Position numbers and translations under genes: made by a program
Assembly (NCBI RefSeq): GCF_008041945.1
Contig: NZ_VKAD01000001.1
Span: forward strand, 744,001-808,000
Reading direction: 5' to 3'
Length of the DNA: 64,000 nucleotides
From: Reinekea thalattae
GTDB taxonomy: Bacteria; Pseudomonadota; Gammaproteobacteria; Pseudomonadales; Natronospirillaceae
Shown: piece after piece, positions 28,447-37,982 of the stretch
Layout: each line of letters opens with the position of its first letter
Position numbering within the stretch: the first letter of the stretch is position 1
Notes under the pieces: model-generated
What the model was told of the DNA's origin: nothing
Database searches by the model: none
The model's input: the letters and a program-made list of their open reading frames with translations, nothing else

Positions 28447-29312
28447 AAGCGCCCACCCAATGCATTCATCATTAAGCCGAGCAATACTAATACAATGCCT
28501 AACCACTGCCATGCGACGACTTTTTCATCCAAAAGAATCGCCGCCATCGTTAAACCAACGACAGGCACACCCAATGCTAGCGGAGCAACGGTACCAGCTG
28601 AATAGCGTGACATTAAATAATTCCACAGGCCGTAACCCATAATCGAAGCGCCAATAGATAAATAAGCCAGCGTTGCCATAGTCTGCCAATTTATATGCAA
28701 TAGATTACTCAACATGACATCGCTGCCATCAATAAAGTAAGCGCAAATAAAGAATGGAATCGGCGCGACCCAACAAGCCCAGACAATCAGATTTAAGTTC
28801 GCATCGTAGCCCTTTTCACCAATCGCTTTGGTGACAACATTACCCAGCGCCCAACTGGAAGCTGCAGCTAAAGTAATGGCAAAACCCAATACGGTCATCG
28901 CGGTATCGCCATTATTCAAGCCAATAATCGCCAAGCCAGCCGCGGCTACCGTGATGGATAATAACTGATAGGCTCGCACCCGTTCTTTCAAAAACATTGC
29001 TGAAAAAAACAACGTAAAGATCGCTTGGGATTGCAGCACTAACGATGCCAAACCAGTAGGCATACCAAACGTCATGGCGGTGAATAAAAAAGCAAACTGG
29101 CCAAAGTTTAGCGTTAGCGCATAAACAACAATCCATTTAAGCGGCGTTTTAGGACGCGTGAAAAAAAACGACCCCACTACAGCAATCACTAGAAACCTTA
29201 AACCGCCTAACATCATTGGCGTTAAATCGTTTAACCCCCAATGGATGACAATAAAGTTAAAGCCCCATAAAAAAATAATGGCTAAGCCTAGCAGCAAATC
29301 TTTTGGCGTCAT
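28428..29312 (-). CDS. eamA: EamA-type metabolite exporter (DMT superfamily)
   Basis: 294-aa inner-membrane protein with ten hydrophobic segments in two EamA repeats. Long stretches follow E. coli EamA (O-acetylserine/cysteine exporter): AIIFLWGFNFIVIHWGL, LTPMMLGGLRF, FGMPTGLASLVLQSQA, TLAAASSWALGNV and VAPLALGVPVVGL. Export of cysteine-pathway metabolites is therefore likely but inferred. GAGG lies 7 nt before the ATG. It is a single gene between cbiX and the cobalamin operon. Confidence 0.87.
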   Translation of the reverse strand: MTPKDLLLGLAIIFLWGFNFIVIHWGLNDLTPMMLGGLRFLVIAVVGSFFFTRPKTPLKWIVVYALTLNFGQFAFLFTAMTFGMPTGLASLVLQSQAIFTLFFSAMFLKERVRAYQLLSITVAAAGLAIIGLNNGDTAMTVLGFAITLAAASSWALGNVVTKAIGEKGYDANLNLIVWACWVAPIPFFICAYFIDGSDVMLSNLLHINWQTMATLAYLSIGASIMGYGLWNYLMSRYSAGTVAPLALGVPVVGLTMAAILLDEKVVAWQWLGIVLVLLGLMMNALGGRFFNSKA

Positions 29313-29477
29313 CGGTAATCCTCAATTTTTACAGCAAGAGTCCGTGACTCTAAAGCAACAGCAAGCACATTCCTATGCACAGTTTTTAATAAAAGCCATA
29401 CGTACAGATATTTAAATGCATCAGATTTTTTAGCTGTCGTTTAAACTTTAGATTTAACTTTAACTTTGCATTAGGCG

Positions 29478-30248
29478 TTATTTTTCTCGCTTTTCTCGCG
29501 GCCTAAAAATATGCGGCTGATCTTTATCGTATAGATAGGAATCCTGAAAATCGGTATCGCCTAACACATGGCCAACTAAAATTAATGACGTACGGGTGAG
29601 CTTTTTATCACGTACTTTTTTAACAATATCTTTTAGTGTGCCGGTTACCTTATCTTGGTCTGGCCATGAGGTCCGGTAACAAACTGCCACTGGGCAGTCT
29701 TCGCCGTAATGCGGAATCAGTTCATCAACGATTTTATGAATGCGAGTAATACCCAAATGAATGGCTAGAGTTGCACCACTGGCTGCCAGCGCTGGTAATC
29801 GTTCACGTTCTGGAAACGGCGTTTTCCCTTCATAGCGAGTCATAATAATGGTTTGCGAAACACCAGAAAGTGTTAGCTCTTTACCTAACCAAGCAGCCGA
29901 AGCCGATGTCGCAGTAACACCAGGAATAATTTGGTAATCGATTCCTAACTGTTCTAACTGACGAATCTGTTCGCCAATAGCGCCGTACAAAGAAGGGTCT
30001 CCAGAATGTACGCGAGCAACATCCTTACCCTGCTCGTGTGCCTGTTTAATGTGCTCAATAATAGCGACAAGATCCAGTGGCGCGGTATCGATAATGCATT
30101 CGGCACTGTCTTCAACCTCGGCAAAAATTTCACGCGGTACCAGTGATCCGGCATATAAAATAATCGGGCATTGCTGAATGCGCTTTAACGCCTTAACAGT
30201 AATGAGTTCTGGGTCACCTGGACCTGCGCCAATAAAATAAACGGTCAT
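29478..30248 (-). CDS. cobM: Precorrin-4 C11-methyltransferase CobM/CbiF
   Basis: 256-aa SAM-dependent methyltransferase of the tetrapyrrole (SUMT-like) fold. MTVYFIGAGPGDPELITVKA is the N-terminal glycine loop, HSGDPSLYGAIGEQ the second SAM motif, and IPGVTATSASAA the third; ILVGHVLG closes the domain. It ends in a duplicated REKREK encoded by a 9-bp tandem repeat. It is the last gene of the chlID-cobM operon and overlaps cobJ by four bases (ATGA). No clear intrinsic terminator follows. Confidence 0.95.
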   Translation of the reverse strand: MTVYFIGAGPGDPELITVKALKRIQQCPIILYAGSLVPREIFAEVEDSAECIIDTAPLDLVAIIEHIKQAHEQGKDVARVHSGDPSLYGAIGEQIRQLEQLGIDYQIIPGVTATSASAAWLGKELTLSGVSQTIIMTRYEGKTPFPERERLPALAASGATLAIHLGITRIHKIVDELIPHYGEDCPVAVCYRTSWPDQDKVTGTLKDIVKKVRDKKLTRTSLILVGHVLGDTDFQDSYLYDKDQPHIFRPREKREK

Positions 30249-31021
30249 AATTTTTTACTGTAACCTCTCGGTGTATAAACCCATTCTTTATTACCATTCA
30301 AGATATGGCGTGACTCGCTATTACCAACGCTGACTAGGGTGAACATATCAACGTCGTCGGCGTGCAGTTTTTCTAACGTAGTAATGGTAATGCTTTCATC
30401 TTCACGTGTTAGCTGTCGGCCAATTAAAACCGGCGTACTTGCTGGACGATACTGCAATAGGATGTCGCGAGCAGTATTAATTTGCCAGTCGCGCTTTTTC
30501 GATTTTGGGTTATAAAAAGACACCACAAAATCGCCCTGACCACAGGCGTGCAAACGCTTTTCGATGGTCTGCCACGGCGTTAATAAGTCAGATAATGAGA
30601 TAGTACAAAAATCATGTCCAAGCATTGCACCAACACGGCTAGCACCGGCTTGCATGGCAGAAATCCCCGGTACAACCTCGATCTCAACATCTAACCATTG
30701 CGGGTTTTGTTCATTGCCTTGTAGTTGTTGATCGAGTAACTCAAACACCAAGGTTGCCATGGCATAAATGCCAATATCACCACTGGAAATTAGCGCGGTG
30801 GTTTTGCCTTGCGCTGCTAGATCGAGTGCTAAACGAGCACGACCGATTTCTTCACCTAAGGGTAAGTCGTGATGCTTTTTGCCATCACACAACTCGCCTA
30901 ATAAATCCAAATACAAACCGTAAGCGACAAGGTCAGTGCTTTTTTCAATGGCTGCGCTTGCTTTGGGTGTTAATAGTTGTTTATCTCCTGGGCCAACGCC
31001 GAGGACGTATAAAGTACTCAT
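30245..31021 (-). CDS. cobJ: Precorrin-3B C17-methyltransferase CobJ/CbiH
   Basis: 258-aa methyltransferase that performs C17 methylation with ring contraction. Signatures are LGVGPGDKQLLTPKA at the N-terminus, SSGDIGIYAMA, VVPGISAMQAGASRVGA and SFYNPKSKKRDW, the last typical of CobJ/CbiH. It is a single domain of normal length without a ferredoxin-like fusion. In the oxygen-dependent route CobG supplies the substrate; no CobG gene occurs in the window, while cbiG does, pointing to CbiH-like use with cobalt already inserted. Confidence 0.94.
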   Translation of the reverse strand: MSTLYVLGVGPGDKQLLTPKASAAIEKSTDLVAYGLYLDLLGELCDGKKHHDLPLGEEIGRARLALDLAAQGKTTALISSGDIGIYAMATLVFELLDQQLQGNEQNPQWLDVEIEVVPGISAMQAGASRVGAMLGHDFCTISLSDLLTPWQTIEKRLHACGQGDFVVSFYNPKSKKRDWQINTARDILLQYRPASTPVLIGRQLTREDESITITTLEKLHADDVDMFTLVSVGNSESRHILNGNKEWVYTPRGYSKKL

Positions 31022-31113
31022 AATTTCTCGTTTATTTAAATAGCATTTTTTAAGTTAACTAACTGGGTATTCGGTTCATTTGTCATTGCGCACAGCATGA
31101 CATTGGTTCAGCT

Positions 31114-31908
31114 TTATTCATCCAAAAAACACCGCGCAATGGCAACTGTCGCCTTCGGTGTTTTAATTTTATTCAGCACTAACTCAGTATTATTGAGCTT
31201 CTGCTGATTTGAGTCGCTAGACACTGCCGCCATAGCCGCGACCAATGCGGCAGACTCAGCGACACCGTAAACGCCGACAGTGTTGTAAACGTATTCTGAG
31301 CGAGTACTCAACAGCGGCTCTACAACCTTGAGCCTGTCAACATCAAAGGTTTGGTATGGCAGTTTTAGGTCATCTGCCAATTCAATCAGGCCTTGCTCAT
31401 CTGCCTTAATATCAATGCTATTTAGGCTGTTGATATCTGCCAATTTCAAATTGGTTTGCGTTAAAGCCTGCTGAAACAGCTCTGCCAAATGTTCTTTGGA
31501 GCAGCCTCGCTCACAGCCCATGCCAACGGCGTACACAGGTTTTAAATAGCCCTTTGCCGTGGTTAACACCAGCTGCGCTTGTAACTGTTCTGCAAGCCGT
31601 TGCGCCCAAGCATTGGCACCGCCTTCATGACCAGACAACAGTGGGATCACAAACTGGCCCTGCTCATCTAACACCAATACCGGCGGATCAGTAAGCTTGC
31701 TCTGCAACACTGGCGCCAAAGTACGCACAGCAATGCCAGTGGCACAAATTAAAATTAACGCATCGCCTTGCTGAAAAGCCGTTTGCACTTGCTGCGCAAA
31801 GGGTTTGGCATTAGCAAGGTGCTCGCTGTTCTCGACTAGGTCGACAAGACGTTCTGCCAAACGAGCGCCGCTGGCGGTTAACGAAAATATTTTAATCGGA
31901 CGATTCAT
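31114..31908 (-). CDS. cbiG: Cobalt-precorrin-5A hydrolase CbiG
   Basis: 264-aa protein that opens the delta-lactone of cobalt-precorrin-5A and releases acetaldehyde, a step specific to the cobalt-early pathway. Domains in order are CbiG_N (FSLTASGARLAERL, LILICATGIAVRTLAP, LLSGHEGGANAWA), a short linker, and CbiG_C (VGMGCERGCSKEHL through VYGVAESAALVAA). Length is slightly short because of a compact linker. It lies between cobI and cobJ in the operon. Confidence 0.93.
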   Translation of the reverse strand: MNRPIKIFSLTASGARLAERLVDLVENSEHLANAKPFAQQVQTAFQQGDALILICATGIAVRTLAPVLQSKLTDPPVLVLDEQGQFVIPLLSGHEGGANAWAQRLAEQLQAQLVLTTAKGYLKPVYAVGMGCERGCSKEHLAELFQQALTQTNLKLADINSLNSIDIKADEQGLIELADDLKLPYQTFDVDRLKVVEPLLSTRSEYVYNTVGVYGVAESAALVAAMAAVSSDSNQQKLNNTELVLNKIKTPKATVAIARCFLDE

Positions 31909-31929
31909 CTCGCCTGCTTTCCTTGTGTA

Positions 31930-32658
31930 CTAAGAGCGATCACGCTGCGACGGAATAACCACAAACAATGAAAAGTAAGGCCCGCGCTTTGGATCAAGCT
32001 GAGTGATGTCGTCAGCGATAAATTCGTTTTCACGCGATATATTTTCTAGGTAGTGCGCTTCGTGACTGCGCCCTGCTTTAGCTAAGGCATTTAAAATAGT
32101 TTGCCGCTCTTTACCTGCTTTCATGATCACGACACTGTCGTGTGTTTTAAGCACTTCGGTTAGCGCTGCTTCATCGTGACGGCCAGAAGCCACGGCAAAT
32201 GATTCGCGTAATAAAGTTAGCGGTTTTTTAATCGCTGCCGAGGCTGCATTTACCGAGCTAATACCAGGCACCACTTGGCAGCTGATACGACTTTCTAGCC
32301 GCTCTAACAGGTAACCGAATGAACCAAAAAACAATGGATCACCTTCACAAATAAACACCACCTTTTTACCGACAGTGACCAGCGTTTGTATTTTTTCGGC
32401 GGCTAAATCGTAAGCGGAATTTGCCGCTTCACGACCAATAAACATATTGACGGCGATCGGCAATTCAAGCTGCTCTTTCGTTTCGCCCTGCGCCAATTCG
32501 TTAACGTAAGACTGCCAAATATGACGACTGGTTGACTCGCCCTGCTCATTGCAAATATAGGCAATGACATCGGCCTCGTTAATGCAACGCGCCGCCTTTA
32601 ATGTCATTAATTCTGGATCGCCTGGGCCTACGCCGACGCCAATAAAATTCCCTTGCAT
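31930..32658 (-). CDS. cobI: Precorrin-2 C20-methyltransferase CobI/CbiL
   Basis: 242-aa SUMT-fold methyltransferase that adds the C20 methyl group to precorrin-2 or its cobalt form. IGVGVGPGDPELMTLKA is the glycine-rich loop, FICEGDPLFFGSFGYL the second motif, and VVPGISSVNAASAA the third; FVVIPSQRDRS ends the protein. AGAGGT lies 6 nt before the ATG. The 104-nt gap to cobL upstream contains a 19-bp duplication. Confidence 0.94.
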   Translation of the reverse strand: MQGNFIGVGVGPGDPELMTLKAARCINEADVIAYICNEQGESTSRHIWQSYVNELAQGETKEQLELPIAVNMFIGREAANSAYDLAAEKIQTLVTVGKKVVFICEGDPLFFGSFGYLLERLESRISCQVVPGISSVNAASAAIKKPLTLLRESFAVASGRHDEAALTEVLKTHDSVVIMKAGKERQTILNALAKAGRSHEAHYLENISRENEFIADDITQLDPKRGPYFSLFVVIPSQRDRS

Positions 32659-32673
32659 ACTTACCTCTGTACT

Positions 32674-32714
32674 TTTTAATTGAGGACTTAAAACTTAATT
32701 GAGGACTTAAAAAC
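32674..32714. repeat. 19-bp direct duplication between cobL and cobI
   Basis: Two tandem copies of TTAATTGAGGACTTAAAAC (GAGGACTT at 32682 and 32701). They lie 50-90 nt after the cobL stop in an otherwise tight operon. Confidence 0.8.
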
Positions 32715-32762
32715 TCACCACGAACTAACAACCTGCTGTGCTAAGTTAAACCCATAAACTGG

Positions 32763-34130
32763 CTACACTAAAAAATCGCCCAGCGCCGCAGCAATATCGG
32801 TATTAGATCGTTTAACCAATTTAAAGATTTCGACCGGTAACTTAGCTTGGTACTGCAATGCACTAGTTGTGTTTTGATCAGCCATTATCGAGCCCCGCTT
32901 AACCGCTAACTCGACCGATTCAACATCCGCGAGCTTTTGTGCAGCCAAGCGCTGGCAAAAATCAGCCAAGCATTGCTTGGTGCTGGCAATCACCGCGCTG
33001 CCAACCAAAACACCACCTAGCGGCAAGGCTTGCCAGCTGGTGTATAAAATAGACGCCAACTCGCCATCACTGCCGCCAACAAAAACCTTGCTCGGAGCGG
33101 CTAAATTTTTTAATGCCGCTGGCGCTTTACCTTCGACAACGGTGAGGTTTTTCACCACGCCAAATTTTTCGCGATTATGTCGCAAATACGCCAAACGCTC
33201 AGGTTGATATTCCACCGCCTGCACCTCGGCCTCAGGGTTCCAATAACTTAATTCGACCGCGACTCCGCCACAGCCAGCACCGACATCCCAAATCACATCA
33301 CCGATACTCGGCTGTAAGTAAGATAAAATCAGTAAACGAACTTCTCGCTTACTGATCATGCCTTTGCCTGCTTCGGCACCGGTTTCAAAAAGCTCATCGG
33401 CAATACCCGGCGCTTGTGGTAGCCAGCCCGGGCCTTGTACCTCTATTACGCACACCAAAAGATCACCAAACAGCTGCGGCTTTTCAAGCAACTCTCTAAC
33501 AGTAAAACACCGACTTCGACTGTTGGCACCGCCTAGGTTTTCGTGCACATGCAAAACAGAATCGGTAAAGCCAGTTTCGGCACACTGCTGTGCTAATGCA
33601 TTCGGATTACTGTGCTGGTCAGTCAACACAACGAGCTTAGCCTTCGCTTTCAGCCACGGCCGTAAACTTAATAATGGCCGCCCATGCAAACTTACTACTT
33701 TTACATCTTGCAGCGATAAACCCTGCTGATGACAAGCCGCCTGAATACTACTGACCGCAGGATAAAAACCAATACTGGCAGACTCTGGTTTATTCAGTTT
33801 TAACCATTTACCGACGCCATAAAAGAGCGGATCACCGGAGGCGACAACAACAACTTGGCGCGGCTGTTTTTCAGACTCAAGCTGTGACTGCTGTTTCGGC
33901 TCTTGTTTCGATTCTTGTTGCGATTCCTGCTCAGTTAACGCCTGCGTTAAATCCGATAATGCATCGACTTGGACAAATTTATTTTTGCTGACAATAGCAG
34001 ACAGCAAAGCCTGATGCCGCTGCCAACCAAAAACGACATCGGCATCAATCAACGCCTGTTGCGCTTCGCGACTCAAATCTGCCGGCACACTGACACCTAA
34101 GCCAACCACCTTAATCTGTAGTGTTGTCAT
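32763..34130 (-). CDS. cobL: Precorrin-6B C5,15-methyltransferase (decarboxylating) CobL, CbiE-CbiT fusion
   Basis: 455-aa bifunctional methyltransferase. The N-terminal CbiE domain (about 1-225) has VVGLGVSVPADLS and ASGDPLFYGVGKWL. The C-terminal CbiT domain (about 245-430) has MISKREVRLLIL and the SAM motif WDVGAGCGGVAVEL. Residues 66-92 are a Gln/Glu/Lys/Ser-rich insertion encoded by six degenerate 12-bp repeats (33858-33929), placed in a loop before the SAM motif. Its ATG shares a base with the cobH stop (TAATG). The fused form is the usual one in CobN-containing proteobacteria. Confidence 0.94.
   Translation of the reverse strand: MTTLQIKVVGLGVSVPADLSREAQQALIDADVVFGWQRHQALLSAIVSKNKFVQVDALSDLTQALTEQESQQESKQEPKQQSQLESEKQPRQVVVVASGDPLFYGVGKWLKLNKPESASIGFYPAVSSIQAACHQQGLSLQDVKVVSLHGRPLLSLRPWLKAKAKLVVLTDQHSNPNALAQQCAETGFTDSVLHVHENLGGANSRSRCFTVRELLEKPQLFGDLLVCVIEVQGPGWLPQAPGIADELFETGAEAGKGMISKREVRLLILSYLQPSIGDVIWDVGAGCGGVAVELSYWNPEAEVQAVEYQPERLAYLRHNREKFGVVKNLTVVEGKAPAALKNLAAPSKVFVGGSDGELASILYTSWQALPLGGVLVGSAVIASTKQCLADFCQRLAAQKLADVESVELAVKRGSIMADQNTTSALQYQAKLPVEIFKLVKRSNTDIAAALGDFLV
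33858..33929. repeat. Six in-frame 12-bp repeats inside cobL
   Basis: On the minus strand, units such as CAGGAATCGCAA, CAAGAATCGAAA, CAAGAGCCGAAA encode QESQ, QESK, QEPK, then more diverged QQSQ, LESE, KQPR. Because the unit is 12 bp, copy-number change would alter the protein by four residues without frameshift. Confidence 0.75.
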
Positions 34131-34771
34131 TAATACAGCTCACCTGAGTTACAACGCAGTAAAGCATTGCAGCTGGCAGAAGCGACTGCACTGCCACCTT
34201 CTCGGCCAAGCAGCGTGATGCATTCAACACCTAAGGTTTGATGATGCGACCACAGTGCCTGTTTGGATTCCTGCGCACCGACAAAGCCAACTGGCATGCC
34301 GATAATTAACGCTGGCTTATCGGCGCCAGAGGCGATCATTTCGAGCAATTTAAATAACGCCGTTGGCGCATTGCCAATAATAACGATTGAGCCTGCTAAG
34401 TTTTCTTGCCAAAGATCTAATGCCGCCATGGTGCGCGTCTCAGCTTTTTCTTTTGCTAACTGAGCAACATCTGGGTGGTTCAAATAGCACAAAGGTTCCG
34501 AACTGATCATGCGTTTGGTAATGCCCTGCTTAACCATTTCGACATCGCAAAGAATCGGTGCACTCTTTTTAAGCGCCGCCATGCCAGCATGGCAGGCGTT
34601 AGCACTAAAGCGCACCTGTTCAGCTAAATGCGGCAAACCCAAACTATGCACTATACGCATTGTCACTTGCTGCTCTTCAATGCTTAGTTGCGATAAATCG
34701 GTAAGCTCACGGATCTGCCGAAAGCTTTCTTGCTCAATTTTTTTTGGGTCTTGCTCAAATCGAAATTTCAT
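34130..34771 (-). CDS. cobH: Precorrin-8X methylmutase CobH/CbiC
   Basis: 213-aa enzyme that moves the methyl group from C11 to C12 to form hydrogenobyrinate or cobyrinate. The catalytic histidine is H42 in MRIVHSLG. Family motifs CDVEMVKQGI, IGNAPTALFKLLEMI and GMPVGFVGAQESK are all present. The start overlaps the cobK stop (ATGA) and the stop overlaps the cobL start. Length is normal. Confidence 0.95.
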   Translation of the reverse strand: MKFRFEQDPKKIEQESFRQIRELTDLSQLSIEEQQVTMRIVHSLGLPHLAEQVRFSANACHAGMAALKKSAPILCDVEMVKQGITKRMISSEPLCYLNHPDVAQLAKEKAETRTMAALDLWQENLAGSIVIIGNAPTALFKLLEMIASGADKPALIIGMPVGFVGAQESKQALWSHHQTLGVECITLLGREGGSAVASASCNALLRCNSGELY

Positions 34772-35526
34772 AACGTCTCTTTATTCTTTTGATCAAACAA
34801 ACGCAACACCGCGTTAATGCATTCTTTGTCGTCGCTAAAACATTGATCTGCCGAAGCCAGCTTTGGCCTGCGCTGTAAAAAAACATCTAACTGCCGTTCA
34901 CGTGCAACAGTTATTTTTGCCTCAGTGGCACGCCCGCCACTCTGTTTAGTCACCAAGGCATCCACTGAGTACTGAGTAAAAATTTGCTGCTCGTTCTTTT
35001 CATCAAATGGGCCAACCGCCTGAATCCAATGAACATTTTTTGGCAACTGAAAATCAGCGGCAATCGCCGTGCGATAAACCACCTGATCATGCTGTTTTGT
35101 CAACCTGATCAGCTGTTGCTCACTCAGTTGACCCACGGTAACAAAAGGTGTTTTTTTACCATCCAACTGCGTTATTAATTGTTCGACATGATCGAAAAAA
35201 AACCAGCGATCCGCTGCTGTTTGCTGCCAAGGCTTACGTTGATACTGCCAATAAGGAATCAACAATTGACGCGTAACAGTTGCGGCCGTGGCGGTCATTT
35301 TTTCTGCAAACGGATGCGTTACATCCAAAACAGCACGGATATTTTTTGCTGTTATAAACTTGGCTAAACCACCAAACTGCGTAAAGCCACCGCTAACCAC
35401 TGGGCAAGTAATTTCTGGTTGGCGCACCTTACCTGCAATGCTATAGATAACCGGCACTTGCTTATCCTGTAACGTTTGGGCAAGGCGTTTGGCATCTTGA
35501 GTACCGCCAAGAATCAATAAACTCAT
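34768..35526 (-). CDS. cobK: Precorrin-6A reductase CobK/CbiJ
   Basis: 252-aa NAD(P)H-dependent reductase of the precorrin ring. LLILGGTQDAKRLAQ at the N-terminus is the dinucleotide loop; AVLDVTHPFAEKMTATA is the conserved substrate-side motif; TKQSGGRATEAKI near residue 195 is the C-terminal signature. It overlaps cbiD upstream and cobH downstream by 4 bases each. Confidence 0.94.
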   Translation of the reverse strand: MSLLILGGTQDAKRLAQTLQDKQVPVIYSIAGKVRQPEITCPVVSGGFTQFGGLAKFITAKNIRAVLDVTHPFAEKMTATAATVTRQLLIPYWQYQRKPWQQTAADRWFFFDHVEQLITQLDGKKTPFVTVGQLSEQQLIRLTKQHDQVVYRTAIAADFQLPKNVHWIQAVGPFDEKNEQQIFTQYSVDALVTKQSGGRATEAKITVARERQLDVFLQRRPKLASADQCFSDDKECINAVLRLFDQKNKETL

Positions 35527-36641
35527 AGGCTAGCTTCAAAGCCTTTTGTCGCCGCTTGCGCCAACAGTTCACCACGGCGATTAATGGCCAGCACTTCAAA
35601 TTCAATTGGCCGTTTGATTTTTTGCACACAGACATTTAACGCCTGCTCGCACAAGGCTTGCGCTATATTAATACCACAGTCATGGCACAGCTCGACTACT
35701 TCGACACTGGTATTGGCGGCCAATATTTTTTGCTGCAACGGCTCATCGGCACCTAGGTTTTTTGCCGTCTGCGCTAGCGCGGTAAAATCGATACTTGAAA
35801 CTCGACTGTGTAAATCCATATGGCCATTGGCTAACTTGCTGATCTTACCGATACCTCCACTGAGGCTCATTTTTGCCACCGGTAATTTTTTTAAATGCTT
35901 TAACACGGCGCCAACAAAATCGCCCATCTCAATCAAGGCGGTATCATTAAATTGATAGCGTTGCTGTAATAGCTGTTCACTGGCGTTGCCGGTGCTAGCA
36001 CCTAAGTGTTGCAAGCCATTAGCATGAGCAACATCAATCCCCTGATGAATAGAGGCAATCCATGCAGCACACGAAAACGGCCGTACAATTCCGGTGGTGC
36101 CCAATATCGAAAGGCCACCCAAAATACCGAGTTTGGGGTTCATGGTTTTTTGCGCTAACTGCTCACCTTTAATAACACCAACCGTCACTAAAAAGCCGCC
36201 GCTATATTGATACTGCTGCGCTAAATCTTGCAGATGTTCCGTCATCATTTTTCGTGGCACAGGGTTAATTGCAGGCTCTCCTTTGGCTAACAACAAACCT
36301 GCTTTGGTGACCTTGCCAACCCCTTCGCCTGCGGCAAAATGAACGCCTGCATCGGTGATTAATTCCACCATGCTCCACAGCTCAGCGCCATGAGTAATGT
36401 CTGGGTCATCACCGGCATCTTTTATCGTGCTGGCTTTGGCGCTTTGCTGTGAAAGCCTCTGCGTCTGTACCGTCAGCTCAATGGTTTTGCCTCTTGGCAG
36501 GGTGACACTGGCGACCGTCGGCATTGCCGCATTTGGCTCAAACAAGGCGCGAGCAGCAGCAACAGAACAGGCAGTTGCACAGGTACCGGTGGTAAAACCA
36601 GTACGCAACGGCTGAACCTGTTCGCTGCTTTCTTGCCACAT
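35523..36641 (-). CDS. cbiD: Cobalt-precorrin-5B C1-methyltransferase CbiD
   Basis: 372-aa enzyme that methylates C1, replacing CobF. Family motifs are RTGFTTGTCATACS near the N-terminus, KDAGDDPDITHG, AGEGVGKVTKAGL and GTTGIVRPFS. CbiD belongs mainly to the cobalt-early pathway but is also found in CobN-containing pseudomonads. No cobF is present in the window, so CbiD should carry out the step here. GCGAGG precedes the ATG; 24 nt separate it from cobB. Confidence 0.94.
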   Translation of the reverse strand: MWQESSEQVQPLRTGFTTGTCATACSVAAARALFEPNAAMPTVASVTLPRGKTIELTVQTQRLSQQSAKASTIKDAGDDPDITHGAELWSMVELITDAGVHFAAGEGVGKVTKAGLLLAKGEPAINPVPRKMMTEHLQDLAQQYQYSGGFLVTVGVIKGEQLAQKTMNPKLGILGGLSILGTTGIVRPFSCAAWIASIHQGIDVAHANGLQHLGASTGNASEQLLQQRYQFNDTALIEMGDFVGAVLKHLKKLPVAKMSLSGGIGKISKLANGHMDLHSRVSSIDFTALAQTAKNLGADEPLQQKILAANTSVEVVELCHDCGINIAQALCEQALNVCVQKIKRPIEFEVLAINRRGELLAQAATKGFEASL

Positions 36642-36665
36642 TAGTCGCTGCCTCGCTGCATAAAT

Positions 36666-37982
36666 TTAACCTGCTGCCTTGTTACTGAATAGGCTAGCAA
36701 CCGCGGCTGGATTAGATGCAAAAAATAGGTGTAAATAGCTGGCCGTGAGCGAGCCGTAACGATAGATTTCTTCGCCCGGCGCTGGGTGTCGCTGCCGCTT
36801 ACCATAGCCGATTGGCTCTGGGGTTTGGGCACTGCGCGAACGGTGATGAGCATGGCCGCGCACGTCACCTTCTGGCAGTACTGCTGTTTGCATACCTTGG
36901 CAGCCTCGCTTACCACGCATGCTGCCTTGGCCCGGCATCAATGCCAGCATTTCAAATTGCTCGCCCGCCAAATCAGTCAGCTGTTCCATGCAATATAAAA
37001 AGCCACCGCATTCAGCCAGTATCGGTTTACCCTGCTGATGAAAGGCCGCTATCTGTTGTTTCATCGCTTTGTTTTCAGCTAAGGCTTGAGCATGCAATTC
37101 TGGATAACCACCGGGCAACCAAAGTGCATCGGCATCGGGTAATTGCGAATCTTGTAATGGCGAAAAAAAGCAAACCGAGGCACCCAAGCTTTCCAACAAT
37201 GCCAAATTAGATTGGTAGATAAAACTAAACGCCTGATCTTTCGCGACCGCTATTTTAACTCCAGCCAACAGCGGCTCCATTACCTGTTCCGGCTCTGCAA
37301 AAAACTCAATGGCAGGTAATTCTGCAAGCCAACTTAGTAGCCGCTCGGCATCCAATAGGTCGGCGGCGGCTTCAAACCGTTGTTCTAGCTCATCACGCAC
37401 TTCACTGGCCTGCACCAAACCTAAATGCCGTTCTGGCAGTGCGATTTCTTCACTGCGTTTTAACGTCGTAATTAGTGGTAAATCATCCGGCAGCGTTTGT
37501 TCTATCAATTCTTGGTGACGTTGCGAAGCGCAATTATTAGCAACCAAGCCGATAACCTTGCAGTCATCACGAAAGCGCGCCAACCCTGCAGCAACCGCGC
37601 CTGCCGTCTGTGCCATACCTTTAACATCCATAATCAATGCAACAGGAATATTAAAATAGGCGGCAAGGTCAGCACTGGAAGGAGAGCCATCAAACAACCC
37701 CATGGCACCTTCAACCAAAATAATATCGGCGCTTTGTGCTGCCAAATAAAATTGTTGACGGCACCAAGCTTCACCTGCCATCCATAAGTCGATTTGCACT
37801 ACTGGGTTTTTCGAAGCTTGTTCTAATATTTGCGGGTCTAAATAATCTGGCCCAGTTTTAAAAATACGAACCTTCTTACCGTGTCGCGTCAATAGCCGAG
37901 CGATGGCCGCTGTCATCGTGGTCTTGCCTTGGCCTGACGCTGGCGCGGCAAAAAATATCGCTGGGCAGAGTGCAGAAGCCAT
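36666..37982 (-). CDS. cobB: Cobyrinate/hydrogenobyrinate a,c-diamide synthase CobB/CbiA
   Basis: 438-aa glutamine-dependent amidase acting on the a and c carboxylates. The ATP domain carries FFAAPASGQGKTTM and KTGPDYLDP; VEGAMGLFDG follows. The C-terminal amidotransferase has LPGGYPELHA and the nucleophile in LAECGGFLYCME. Whether cobyrinate or hydrogenobyrinate is the natural substrate depends on when cobalt is inserted. Its ATG overlaps the cobO stop (TGATG). Confidence 0.94.
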   Translation of the reverse strand: MASALCPAIFFAAPASGQGKTTMTAAIARLLTRHGKKVRIFKTGPDYLDPQILEQASKNPVVQIDLWMAGEAWCRQQFYLAAQSADIILVEGAMGLFDGSPSSADLAAYFNIPVALIMDVKGMAQTAGAVAAGLARFRDDCKVIGLVANNCASQRHQELIEQTLPDDLPLITTLKRSEEIALPERHLGLVQASEVRDELEQRFEAAADLLDAERLLSWLAELPAIEFFAEPEQVMEPLLAGVKIAVAKDQAFSFIYQSNLALLESLGASVCFFSPLQDSQLPDADALWLPGGYPELHAQALAENKAMKQQIAAFHQQGKPILAECGGFLYCMEQLTDLAGEQFEMLALMPGQGSMRGKRGCQGMQTAVLPEGDVRGHAHHRSRSAQTPEPIGYGKRQRHPAPGEEIYRYGSLTASYLHLFFASNPAAVASLFSNKAAG

